NCBI GenBank assembly: GCA_963773835.1
Contig: CAVZCQ010000001.1
Location: 124,001-188,000 of the forward strand
Origin: JOPF136 sp963773835
Lineage (GTDB): Bacteria > Acidobacteriota > Terriglobia > Acidiferrales > UBA7541
Reading direction: 5' to 3'
DNA: 64,000 nt
Shown here: positions 34,744 to 44,117 of the stretch, one piece after another
Layout: each line of letters begins with the position of its first letter
Position numbering within the stretch: position 1 is the first letter of the stretch
The notes under the pieces: model-generated
Told to the model about the DNA's origin: nothing
The model's input: the letters and a program-made list of their open reading frames with translations, nothing else
Database searches by the model: none
Program-made: the position numbers and the translations under genes

Positions 34744-35304
34744 CTACCGCGGCTGGGGCGTCTGGGCGACCATCACGCCCTGCTTGAAGCTGTCCACCAT
34801 GCCCGGCGTCAGCCGCACTTCCGTGGGCCGCTTCGCTAGGGTCATCTGGTCGATTTTGTCCTGCAGCTTCAGCAGGCCGTAGAAAAGCGCCTCGGGCCGC
34901 GGCGGGCAGCCGATGATGTAGACGTCCACGGGAACGATTTTGTCCACGCCCTGGAGCACTGAATAAACGTTGAACGGCCCGCCCACTCCGGAGCACGCTC
35001 CCATCGAGATGCACCACTTCGGGTCCGGCATCTGCGCCCAGATGCGCTGGATTACCGGCCCCATTTTCAGCGTCACGGTGCCGGCCACGATCATCAGGTC
35101 GGCCTGGCGGGGCGAGGGGCGGAACACTTCGGCGCCGAACCGCGCGATATCGAACCGCGACGTGGTCGACGCGATCATTTCGATGGCGCAGCACGCCAGT
35201 CCGAACGTCAGCGGCCAGATGGCGCTCCGCCTCGCCCAGTTGAACACGTAGTCCACCGAAGAAATCAGGAAGTTCTTCTCGAACCGGTTGTCTATGATTC
35301 CCAT
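34744..35304 (-). CDS. nuoB: NADH-quinone oxidoreductase subunit B
   Basis: Carries the terminal N2 [4Fe-4S] cluster next to the quinone site of complex I. 186 residues. The ligands are visible: LACCAIEM (two Cys), ISMGACS region (Cys) and IIGCPPRPEALFYG (Cys). The N-terminal NFLISSVDYVFNWARR is canonical. No other nuo gene lies in the window, so this copy is either a dispersed subunit of a split nuo set or a spare paralogue. The C-terminus is somewhat extended and Gln/Pro-ended. Confidence 0.93.
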   Translation of the reverse strand: MGIIDNRFEKNFLISSVDYVFNWARRSAIWPLTFGLACCAIEMIASTTSRFDIARFGAEVFRPSPRQADLMIVAGTVTLKMGPVIQRIWAQMPDPKWCISMGACSGVGGPFNVYSVLQGVDKIVPVDVYIIGCPPRPEALFYGLLKLQDKIDQMTLAKRPTEVRLTPGMVDSFKQGVMVAQTPQPR

Positions 35305-35401
35305 ACGTCCTTATTCTACCCCGGAAAAACGCCGAGTATAGTCAGCACACTTATGCGAGTCAAACCACAATGGAGAAGCCCCTGAACTCCCGGCGCACCG
35401 G

Positions 35402-36307
35402 TTAAACCGCGCTGGCAGCGCGATCATCCAGGCGCCCCAGGCCTGCAGCGTGAGCGGCAGCGACCGCCTTTTCCAGTTCGTCGTTCGTAATGCGGCGGTT
35501 GATCTCCACGTAGTCTGTTCGGGAGACCTTTCCCGCAGGACGGTATTGCGCCATCACATTTAAGTACGTGTTTGGGCCCAGTTCCCGCGCCACCCAGTCC
35601 ATGATTTCCCGCGTCCCAGCAATCTCTCCCGGCATCACCAGATGCCGCAGCAGCACCCCGCGCAGGGCCAGGCCGTGTTCATCCAGCACCAGATCGCCCA
35701 CCTGCCCGTGCATCGCTTTGATGGCGCGCCGTGCCGCCTGCGGATAATTCGGCGCTTTCAGATACCGTCGGGCCATCTCCGCATCCCAGTACTTGAAGTC
35801 GGGCATGTAAATGTCGACTACCCCGTCCATCAGCTCGATGGATTCCAGCGAATCGTATGCGCTGGTGTTGTACACCAGCGGCAGCCGCAGCCCGCCGCGG
35901 ATGGCCAGCGGCAACGCTTCCAGGATCTGCGGCACCACATGCTCTGGCGTGACGAAATTGATGTTGTGGCAACCGAGGGCCTGGAGATGCAGCATCATCT
36001 CCGCCAGTTCCTCCGGATGCGTCTCCCGGCCTTCGCCCTGCCAGCTCACGTCGTAGTTCTGGCAAAACACGCAGCGCAGATTGCACCAGGAAAAGAAAAT
36101 CGTTCCCGAGCCGGACCAGCCGCGCAGGCAGTCCTCCTCCCCGAAGTGAGGGAAATAGCTGCTGACCCGGGCAAACCGCCCCGTCCTGCACACGGCAAAT
36201 TCGTTTGCTTGCCGGTTGACGTGACAATCCCGCGGGCACAGCGTGCAGTCGGCCAGCTCCGCAATCGCCCGTTCCACGCGCCGCGCCAATTCACCCGTTT
36301 CGTACAA
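35402..36307 (-). CDS. PflX-like radical SAM protein
   Basis: 301 residues. The radical SAM motif is CNLRCVFCQ (CX3CX2C) near residue 75. Upstream cysteines (CTLCPRDCHVNR and FAVCRTGRFARV) resemble the N-terminal cluster of pyruvate-formate-lyase-activating-enzyme-like PflX proteins. Later features are NINFVTPEHVVPQ and MPDFKYWDAEMARRYL. PflX proteins are uncharacterised; a glycyl-radical target is assumed only by similarity, and none is present here. The start ATG (MYETGELARRVE) is plausible but has no strong ribosome-binding site. Confidence 0.85.
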   Translation of the reverse strand: MYETGELARRVERAIAELADCTLCPRDCHVNRQANEFAVCRTGRFARVSSYFPHFGEEDCLRGWSGSGTIFFSWCNLRCVFCQNYDVSWQGEGRETHPEELAEMMLHLQALGCHNINFVTPEHVVPQILEALPLAIRGGLRLPLVYNTSAYDSLESIELMDGVVDIYMPDFKYWDAEMARRYLKAPNYPQAARRAIKAMHGQVGDLVLDEHGLALRGVLLRHLVMPGEIAGTREIMDWVARELGPNTYLNVMAQYRPAGKVSRTDYVEINRRITNDELEKAVAAAHAAGLGRLDDRAASAV

Positions 36308-36432
36308 CCGCAGGTATGCCGCCTCGAATTTGCCTCGGCTAGAAACCAGTGTCCCCTCCTGCGCTTCTACCTTTAACCCTAAGAGGTTGCCCTGGCAGAG
36401 TCAACGCTCCCGTTCGGTCCGAGCAACTGCGA

Positions 36433-36919
36433 TCACTGGGCTGAGAACCGGCGCACGGCGAGAGCGATGGGCAATCCTACGCAGAAGATGTGGATCACCA
36501 CTCCGATCACCATCATTTTCACGGAAAACGGGTACCTCCGCGCCGCGGAGAGCGGGAGCACAACGCGCTGCATGAAGAAGTAAACGGCCACACCGTAGAG
36601 CGGACCGGCGATTCCGGAGTGTTCCACGAGAAACGGCAGGCTGCGGCTCATCGCGTAGTTCACCGTGGCGGCAGAGAACGCGATGAAGAAATGAAAGAAC
36701 AGCCCCAGCGCGGCCGTTGCCAGCCCACCCTCATACGCTCGTCGGTCCCAGGAGCCCGCGAGCGATCCCCTGCAGCAGCGGGATCGGCCGCAATCCGTCG
36801 TGGCCGTACACCACCAGCGCCGCCGCGATGTCCATCGCACCGCAAATGCTGCCGGCCCACACGATGGGGCACAGGAAACTGGCCTGCTGCGTCGAAATCG
36901 CCGCGCCGGCGGGAGTCAT
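36433..36919 (-). pseudogene. Hypothetical membrane protein interrupted by a single-base frameshift
   Basis: The N-terminal part (about 62 codons, 36731-36919) and the C-terminal part read in different frames but form one coherent four-helix membrane protein if joined: GIARGLLGPTS from the first frame continues as AYEGGLATAALGLFFHFFIAF in the second. The join lies at about 36735-36748, where one extra base would explain the shift. The start overlaps the cupin stop (ATGA), so it is the second gene of that pair. The family is unknown. It may be a real pseudogene or a sequence error. Only the joined reading gives a sensible protein. Confidence 0.65.
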
Positions 36920-37260
36920 TGTTGTGCTTCGCCGTTATGCGGTCCCCAGAACACGACCCACAGCAGCAGGTCGTCGGTGAACCGGGCAAAGTGGTGAGCC
37001 CGGCGCGCGGGGACGAAGAGCACGTCGCCAGCCTCGATCTCGATGGACTGCTCTTCCAACAGAAACGTCCCGCTGCCGCGCATCACGATATACAGCTCGT
37101 CCTGCGAGTGCGGCGTCTGGTAATCCTGGTGCTTCGGCGCGAACAGCAATACCGACATCGAACCGCGCTCGAGCGCGGTGACGTCCCATACACCCTGCGG
37201 CCACTTTTCCGTAGCGGGAAGCGGAAGTTTGCCCAGTGTCTCTCGGAGCGAAATCTTCAT
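36916..37260 (-). CDS. Cupin-domain protein
   Basis: 114 residues in a single small beta barrel: YQTPHSQDELYIVMRGSG is the first cupin motif (HxxDE) and VLFVPARRAHHFARFTDD the second (His). A metal-binding sensor, isomerase or dioxygenase role is possible; the substrate is unknown. It starts at ATG 37260 and overlaps the following membrane gene by ATGA. Confidence 0.88.
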   Translation of the reverse strand: MKISLRETLGKLPLPATEKWPQGVWDVTALERGSMSVLLFAPKHQDYQTPHSQDELYIVMRGSGTFLLEEQSIEIEAGDVLFVPARRAHHFARFTDDLLLWVVFWGPHNGEAQQ

Positions 37261-37327
37261 GGCTTCTCCTTTCCGTCTCCCTGTCCGGGACCGTGCCGGC
37301 CCTTTGCCCGGCGCGGAGGAGCCTCAC

Positions 37328-38023
37328 CTAGCCGGGCTTCGTGCCGTCAACGAGCAGGGCGCCCTCAGTCCGGAAGGCGGAGAGCTGCCGAGCGTCGCGG
37401 AACCAGCGCCCAGTGTACTCCACGGGTGCGGGTGTGGGGTCTACGATGCGCGCATGCTCGACCTCGGCAAATCCCGCACCGCGGAACCGCTCCGCCCATT
37501 CCTCCGCGGAAAGCAGGTGCGTGGGAACGGCGAGCAGCGCTCCCCACTGGTGGCAATGCGGGTTGTCGCGGTAATAGTTCATCAGGATCCAGGCGGTGCC
37601 GCCGGGACGCAGCACGCGGAAGAGTTCGCCGAGCCCCGCCGCGGGGTCCGGCCAATAGTACGCGGATTCCACCGAAATCGCCTTTGTGAAGAACTCGCTC
37701 TCCCAGGGAATCTCGTCCACCGAGCCCGTCACCGCCATTGCCTGCGGCAGTTCCGCGCAGTTGCGCCGGGCGTGGCGCACCATTTCGTCCGAGACGTCCA
37801 TGCCCACCACGCGGCCTTCGGTCACCCGCTCTGCCAGCAAACGCAGAAGCCAGCCCGCGCCGCAACCCACGTCGAGGACGCTGTCCGCGGGCGAAAGCCG
37901 CATGCGGTCGAGCACGGGCAGCGTGATGGGCAGATGGTCCTCCGCCATGCCCTCGCCACGGCCGGCTTCGGCCCAGCGGTTGAATTCCTGGCGGAGTTGG
38001 TCGTTGTGTGTGGTCTGGGACAT
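37328..38023 (-). CDS. Class I SAM-dependent methyltransferase
   Basis: 231 residues from MSQTTHNDQLRQEF. Motif I is SVLDVGCGAGWLLRLLA, the following acidic residue is in GRVVGMDVSDEM, and motif post-I is LFRVLRPGGTAWIL, as in ubiquinone/menaquinone-type and small-molecule methyltransferases. The ATG at 38023 was chosen over an upstream start whose added sequence is Arg/Pro-rich and comes from an intergenic palindrome. It follows the DinB gene by 73 nt. Confidence 0.88.
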   Translation of the reverse strand: MSQTTHNDQLRQEFNRWAEAGRGEGMAEDHLPITLPVLDRMRLSPADSVLDVGCGAGWLLRLLAERVTEGRVVGMDVSDEMVRHARRNCAELPQAMAVTGSVDEIPWESEFFTKAISVESAYYWPDPAAGLGELFRVLRPGGTAWILMNYYRDNPHCHQWGALLAVPTHLLSAEEWAERFRGAGFAEVEHARIVDPTPAPVEYTGRWFRDARQLSAFRTEGALLVDGTKPG

Positions 38024-38052
38024 GGATGTGTACCAGGAGCGGCGGGGAATAG

Positions 38053-38071
38053 GCCCCACGGCCCCGTGGGG
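38053..38071. repeat. GC-rich palindrome between DinB and methyltransferase genes
   Basis: CCCCACGG followed by CC and CCGTGGGG, with a third related half (CCGTGGGG) at 38078-38085. There is no T-run, so it is not an intrinsic terminator on either strand. Confidence 0.5.
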
Positions 38072-38096
38072 TGGGACCGTGGGGCGTTCTCGATTC

Positions 38097-38606
38097 CTAA
38101 AACTTCTGCTCGTCGGCCGACGGGCCGTAGGTCGCGGGCACGGGCACATCGTTCAGACGCAGGTAAACTCCCAGTTGCGCGCGGTGATGGATGCTGTGGT
38201 TCAACACGAAGTTGCGTACCACGGCCACGCGCGGCATGCTGAACATCGTTTGTCCGTTGGCCTGTAGCGCCCAGGGCTTCATCCACTGCGCGTCGTCCGT
38301 GGCGGCAGCCAGGGCGGCGCGCCCAGCGGCGACGTTCTTGTCGAACAGCGCCAGCAGTTCCTGGCGATTGCGGGCCTTGGGCATGTCCATCGACTTGCCG
38401 CCGGGGGCCACGTCCAGCGATTCCCGCTCCATCGTCTCCTTCACCCACCCGGGCATGTGCGCCAGGTGTGTGGCCAGGTCGCCCAGCTTCATAGATTTCG
38501 TGTGCGGCGCCCAGCCGAACTTGTCCTCGGGGACGCGTTCGAGGAACCTGCGGGTGGTGGCCATCTCGTGGTCGTACTCGGGCAGAAAGGCTTGATTGAT
38601 CGGCAT
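38097..38606 (-). CDS. DinB-family (four-helix) protein
   Basis: 169 residues. The helices and metal-side histidines of DinB/YfiT proteins are present: DLATHLAHMPGWVKE in the middle and NFVLNHSIHHRAQLGVYL near the end. DinB proteins act as thiol-dependent S-transferases or remain uncharacterised. The start is ATG at 38606, preceded by AAAGGAGAA, a good site. Confidence 0.85.
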   Translation of the reverse strand: MPINQAFLPEYDHEMATTRRFLERVPEDKFGWAPHTKSMKLGDLATHLAHMPGWVKETMERESLDVAPGGKSMDMPKARNRQELLALFDKNVAAGRAALAAATDDAQWMKPWALQANGQTMFSMPRVAVVRNFVLNHSIHHRAQLGVYLRLNDVPVPATYGPSADEQKF

Positions 38607-38693
38607 AGATAGTTCTCCTTTGGGGGTAGAGGACGGATATCTTCGCTTTTTATTCGCCTACTGTCAACGAGTTTCGATCTATCGGCTTGGGGC

Positions 38694-40106
<1,413 letters not shown>

Positions 40107-40269
40107 AAATCCCCCGTAAGAACTTCGAGCGCGCTGAGGTTTCGACTGCATTATGGCATCGCCACTGGCCCCGGGCAACTCGCCGGAAGTGGCCGGCGGG
40201 GAGTAGAAGCGGCCTTCCAACTCGTGGACTCGCTCCCGCCAAAATCCGGCGAAGGTCCGCCGAGATGGT

Positions 40270-40291
40270 GTGCCGGGTTGAAGCCCGGCAC
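40270..40291. other. Hairpin after hisC
   Basis: GTGCCGGG at 40270-40277 and CCCGGCAC at 40284-40291 pair perfectly around TTGAAG. It overlaps the first base of the hisC stop codon on the minus strand. No T-run follows, so it may be an mRNA 3' hairpin or a dispersed palindrome. Confidence 0.55.
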
Positions 40292-41361
40292 TACACGGTG
40301 ACGTGCCAGCCGGTGCGCTGGAGCGCGCCGGGGAGCGCGGCGTAGAAACGGTCCATTTCCGCGGACGTGCCGATGGTGATGCGGACGCAGCCGGAGCAGG
40401 CTGGGTCGGCGCCGCGGTCGCGAACGTAGATGCCGTCTTTGGCGAGTTCGGCGGTGAATTCAGCGTGCCATTTGCCGAGATCGGCCAGCAGAAAATTTCC
40501 GTGAGTGGGCCAGGTGCGGATGCCGTACTTGGAAAATGCGGCTTCGAGCCGCGCGCGTTCGCGTTTGACCGCCGAGACGCACGCCACAACGTGGTCCTGA
40601 TCCGCAAGCGCTTCCGGGAGGCAGGCGAGGGCGATGCCGTTGACGTTGAACGGCGGGGCGAGGCGGCGGACCGCGTCCATGTGTTCCGCCGCGCCCACCA
40701 GACAACCCGCACGCAGCGCGGCCATGCCGTACACCTTGGAAAACGTTCGCGAAATAAACAAATTTGGGAAGCGCGCCAGTTCCCCTACCATCGTCTCACC
40801 GGAAAACTCGTAGTAGGCCTCGTCCACCAGCACAGCGGAGTGCGGCGCGGCTTCGACCAGCGCTACGAGATCGTTGCGCCGGGCGAGCGCTCCCGTTGGA
40901 TTGTTGGGATTCGCGATGGCGATCATTCGCGTCTGGGGAGTGATGGCAGCGCGCAATGCAGCGGCGGGAAAACGGAAATCGCGCTCCGTGGCAATTTCCA
41001 CGATGCGGGCGCCTGCGGCAGTGGCACAGATAGGGTACATGGGAAACGTAGGAACCGGATAGAGGGCTTCGTCGCCGGGGCCGAGGAATGCGGAGAACAG
41101 CAGGAGGATGGCTTCGTCCACACCGTTGGTCAACAGCACATTTTCCGGGTTCGGGCCGAGGTGCGCAGCGACGACGGTTTCGACGGCGGCGCGTTCGGGA
41201 TAGAGAGAAATATCGGCGGCGGTGAGGCTGCGCAGTTTGGCGAGAACGCGCGGAGAACAGCCGGCCGTGTTTTCGTTCAGGTCGAGGCAGATGCCGGAGC
41301 GGGCGGAGGTGAGCTGCGGAATCTGCGGGATGTGGAGGACAGCTTCACGGACTTTGAGCAT
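40291..41361 (-). CDS. hisC: Histidinol-phosphate aminotransferase
   Basis: PLP enzyme of histidine biosynthesis, fold type I. 356 residues. Motifs are LDLNENTAG, LLTNGVDEAILLLFSAF, ANPNNPTGALA (Asn), VLVDEAYYEFSGE (Asp, Tyr) and the PLP lysine in RTFSKVYGMAALRAG. The C-terminal VRITIGTSAEMDRF is typical. Specificity against related aminotransferases cannot be proved from sequence, and no other his gene is here. It starts with ATG at 41361. Confidence 0.88.
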   Translation of the reverse strand: MLKVREAVLHIPQIPQLTSARSGICLDLNENTAGCSPRVLAKLRSLTAADISLYPERAAVETVVAAHLGPNPENVLLTNGVDEAILLLFSAFLGPGDEALYPVPTFPMYPICATAAGARIVEIATERDFRFPAAALRAAITPQTRMIAIANPNNPTGALARRNDLVALVEAAPHSAVLVDEAYYEFSGETMVGELARFPNLFISRTFSKVYGMAALRAGCLVGAAEHMDAVRRLAPPFNVNGIALACLPEALADQDHVVACVSAVKRERARLEAAFSKYGIRTWPTHGNFLLADLGKWHAEFTAELAKDGIYVRDRGADPACSGCVRITIGTSAEMDRFYAALPGALQRTGWHVTV

Positions 41362-41400
41362 TGCAGCTCCTGGGAAAGCACCAAAGAAGGAACAGGATAC

Positions 41401-41447
41401 CGCAGAGACACAGAGTTCGCAGAGGGACGCAGAGAAGGACGCGGAGG
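41401..41447 (+). repeat. CGCAGAG-type short tandem repeat
   Basis: Degenerate units CGCAGAGACACAGAGTT, CGCAGAGGGA, CGCAGAGAAGGA and CGCGGAGGA in the spacer between hisC and the YyaL-like gene. A related purine-rich run (ACAGAGACACGGAGAGTACG) lies ahead of rpsF at about 449-468. Confidence 0.55.
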
Positions 41448-41448
41448 A

Positions 41449-43560
41449 TCAGCCCCCAGCGGCCGTCGGCGTGAGCAACTTCTGCAATTCGGCCGGGTCG
41501 GAGGTCGGGGGGTGGCAGACGCCCGCGGCGCACACGAGCGCCTGGGGCGCATCGGCGGAGATATGCGGCAGCGTCGCGTCCAGCGCAGGTGGCAGGACGC
41601 CCGCGGCGAGCAGCTCGGGGGTCACGCGGAGAACGGCGCGAGCGTAACGGAACGTGGCGAGGGCGGCCTGTTCGAGCTGCGCGGCGCGCGCGTCGCCGGC
41701 GCGGCCCAGCACCACGACCTGCGCGGGCGGGTTGAGGTACACACCGAGCGCCAGAGCGTAGCTCGCGGCGAACAGGCCGTACTGCGGGGCGACTCCCGCG
41801 AAGGTTTCCAGGGTTGCTGTGGCGCGCTCGCGGTAACGCTGGTCGCCGGTGTAGCCGTACAGCCGCGAGAGAACGATGGCGGCGCAGGAATTTCCGGAAG
41901 GCGTAGGCGAATCCTGGAAGGGCTTGCGGCGCACTTCAAGGCCGCCCATGGGCGCGGCGAGGCGCGAGCGATCGAAAAACGCGCCGCCCTCCGCGTCGCC
42001 GTAAAGATCGAGCGCGAGGCCGGCGGCGCGCGCCGCAGCGTCGAAATAACGGCGGTCGAGGGTGGCCTCGAACGCGTCGAGCAACGCGGCTGCAGCATAG
42101 ACCTGATCGTCCAGCGAGCCTTCGAGGCGCGGTCCGCCGACGCGATGCGCAAAACCGCGTGATGGGTCCCAGGCTTCGGCCAGCAGGCGGTCGAGCGTGG
42201 CGAGCGCGAAGGCGCGGCAATCGTCGCGGCCCAGCACGCGCCCGGCCTCGAGATACGCGGAGGCGTACATCGCGTTCCAGCCGGTGTAGATGGCGCGGTC
42301 GATGGCGGGTGTGGGGCGCTTCGCACGGGCCTCCAGCAGGTGCGTCTGGGCGTTGGCGAGGATGGCTTCCACCTCGCTTTCGGTTTTCCCCATGCGCGTC
42401 GAGATTTCCGTGAGTTCGCGCGCGATCCACAGAACGTTTTTTGCCGGGTTGTGGTGCATTTCCCCGGCGGGCTCGACGTCGTAATACAGCTCGATGGCCA
42501 GCGCTTCGTCAGGCGGCAGAGCCTGGCGCACTTCGTCCTGCGTCCAAGTGAAATAGTCGCCGTCATCATCCAGCGAGATGTCGGCATCCTGGCTGGCGTA
42601 AAAGCCGCCGCGGCCGGGAGGCTCAGAGAGGACTGCATCCGTCCAGCGGATGATGCCTTCGGTGGTGCGGCGGAACAGCGGATTGCGGGTAATCTGCCAT
42701 GCGTGCAGATAATTCGCGAGCAGCGGCGCATTGTCGTAGCTCATTTTTTCAAAATGGGGCACGCACCAGCACTCGTCCACCGAGTAGCGATGGAAGCCGC
42801 CGCCGATCTGGTCGTAGACGCCACCGCGGGCCATCTTTGTGAGAGTGGTTTCCACGACGGAGATCAGGTGGCGCTGTCCGCTGGACTGGAAGCGCTCGCA
42901 GAGAAAATCGATGGCCGCGGGATGTGGGAATTTGGGAGCGCGGCCGAACCCGCCGTTGCGGATGTCGAACTGCCGCACCACCCCATCTTCCATTTCGTCC
43001 AGCAGGCGGGGCGAAAACGCGCCGCGGCCCTCGCCGAACGTTTCGGCTTTGGCCACGGCGTCGGCCAGCGTCTGCGCAGAGCGATCCACTTCGGCGCGGC
43101 GCTGGTGATAGGCCTCGGCGACGGCGGAAAGGATGCGGCGGAAGCCGGGGCGGCCCATGGCGTCGTCGGGCGGGAAGTAGGTGCCGCCGAAAAACGGGCG
43201 GCCATCGGGAGTGAGAAACCCGGTGAGCGGCCAGCCGCCCTGGCCGGAGATGGCGCTGATGGCGGCCTGGTAGCGCGCGTCCACGTCGGGACGCTCGTCG
43301 CGGTCCACTTTGACGGGAATGTAGAGCTGGTTGATGAGCGCGGCGATTTCGGGATTCTCGTAGCTCTCGCGGTCGATCACGTGGCACCAGTGGCACCACA
43401 CGGCGCCGATATCGAGCAGGATCGGTTTGTCCTCGGAGCGCGCGCGGGCGAACGCTTCCTCGCCCCATTCGTGCCAGTCCACCGGCTGGTGTTCGGCGGA
43501 GCGCAGATAGGCGCTGGCGGAATTAGCCAGCCGGTTGCCTGCCGTTGCGGTCATCCTCAA
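41449..43560 (-). CDS. YyaL-like thioredoxin-domain protein (DUF255)
   Basis: 703 residues. The N-terminal thioredoxin-like domain opens with HQPVDWHEWGEEAF and carries the redox-type motif GAVWCHWCHVIDRESY. The signature GGWPLTGFLTPDG and FGGTYFPPDD follow. The long C-terminal part is an (alpha/alpha)-barrel-like helical region (TRNPLFRRTTEGIIRW, IYTGWNAMYASAYLEAGR). The family (YyaL, human SPATA20) is widespread but its function is uncertain. The start may be the second Met (MTATAGNRLANS). The C-terminus ends after a CAAGVCHPP motif. Confidence 0.9.
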   Translation of the reverse strand: MRMTATAGNRLANSASAYLRSAEHQPVDWHEWGEEAFARARSEDKPILLDIGAVWCHWCHVIDRESYENPEIAALINQLYIPVKVDRDERPDVDARYQAAISAISGQGGWPLTGFLTPDGRPFFGGTYFPPDDAMGRPGFRRILSAVAEAYHQRRAEVDRSAQTLADAVAKAETFGEGRGAFSPRLLDEMEDGVVRQFDIRNGGFGRAPKFPHPAAIDFLCERFQSSGQRHLISVVETTLTKMARGGVYDQIGGGFHRYSVDECWCVPHFEKMSYDNAPLLANYLHAWQITRNPLFRRTTEGIIRWTDAVLSEPPGRGGFYASQDADISLDDDGDYFTWTQDEVRQALPPDEALAIELYYDVEPAGEMHHNPAKNVLWIARELTEISTRMGKTESEVEAILANAQTHLLEARAKRPTPAIDRAIYTGWNAMYASAYLEAGRVLGRDDCRAFALATLDRLLAEAWDPSRGFAHRVGGPRLEGSLDDQVYAAAALLDAFEATLDRRYFDAAARAAGLALDLYGDAEGGAFFDRSRLAAPMGGLEVRRKPFQDSPTPSGNSCAAIVLSRLYGYTGDQRYRERATATLETFAGVAPQYGLFAASYALALGVYLNPPAQVVVLGRAGDARAAQLEQAALATFRYARAVLRVTPELLAAGVLPPALDATLPHISADAPQALVCAAGVCHPPTSDPAELQKLLTPTAAGG

Positions 43561-43578
43561 TCCTTCCGGTTTGCGGCC

Positions 43579-43606
43579 GTAGGGGCACGATATGTCGTGC
43601 CCCTAC
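43579..43606. repeat. Dispersed palindrome, copy of the 1479-1503 element
   Basis: GTAGGGGCACGA, TATG, TCGTGCCCCTAC: 12-bp arms around four bases. It matches 1479-1503 with one changed central base. Located upstream of the YyaL-like gene start. Confidence 0.75.
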
Positions 43607-43663
43607 ACCCAACGCGCATGCGATTCCCCACAGTTGCCGCAGCCTCCGGCGCGGATGCCCCGG

Positions 43664-44107
43664 CTACTGTATCGGCGGCGAGCTTCCGGTATCGAGCGGG
43701 TCCAGAGGCCTGCGGCCCTGGAAGCCCTCGTTGACGCCGTGGTAGTAGCGGATGCGGTCTTCCCCCAAACGCCAGCAGAGGAGCACTTCCTCATCGTTCA
43801 GAATGGCGGGGAAATCGAGCAGTCCCATCTCCAGATCCTTCACCAGGCAGCCGGTGGCCTGAATCGTCTCGAGCGCGCGCTGCAGCTTCATGCCGATCTG
43901 GTTGTAGCGCGTGCGCAGCTCGGAAACGTTGGTCTGCGATACCAGCGAGCCGCCCAGCATCCCGATGCGACGCGCGATGGCTCCCAGGCTTTCTTCCACT
44001 TCCGCGAGCGCGCGGCGGCCCTCCATCGCCTCGATGAGAATGGGTTCGATCTCGAGGCGGGTCCTTTCGGCTTCTGTGAGGGTGAAATGACGGAACTCTT
44101 CAGCCAT
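43664..44107 (-). CDS. DUF2203-family protein
   Basis: 147 residues: FRHFTLTEAERTRLEIEPIL at the N-terminus and the family-defining C-terminal CLVKDLEMGLLDFPAI, then VLLCWRLGEDRIRYYHGV and GFQGRRPLD. The family has no known function. It starts at ATG 44107, just 10 nt after the nadA stop, so nadA and this gene are probably co-transcribed. Confidence 0.85.
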   Translation of the reverse strand: MAEEFRHFTLTEAERTRLEIEPILIEAMEGRRALAEVEESLGAIARRIGMLGGSLVSQTNVSELRTRYNQIGMKLQRALETIQATGCLVKDLEMGLLDFPAILNDEEVLLCWRLGEDRIRYYHGVNEGFQGRRPLDPLDTGSSPPIQ

Positions 44108-44117
44108 GGGGTTCGGG

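Noticed and set aside
40107..40269. TPP riboswitch in the thiC leader
   Set aside because: The minus-strand leader was checked for CTGAGA and the CTGGATAATGCCAGCG-type core. Only an isolated ATAATGC fragment appears, without the first motif or the right spacing.
40303..42162. A 619-residue + strand frame across hisC and the YyaL-like gene
   Set aside because: Antisense to two recognisable enzymes, Gly/Arg/Glu-rich with no family features.
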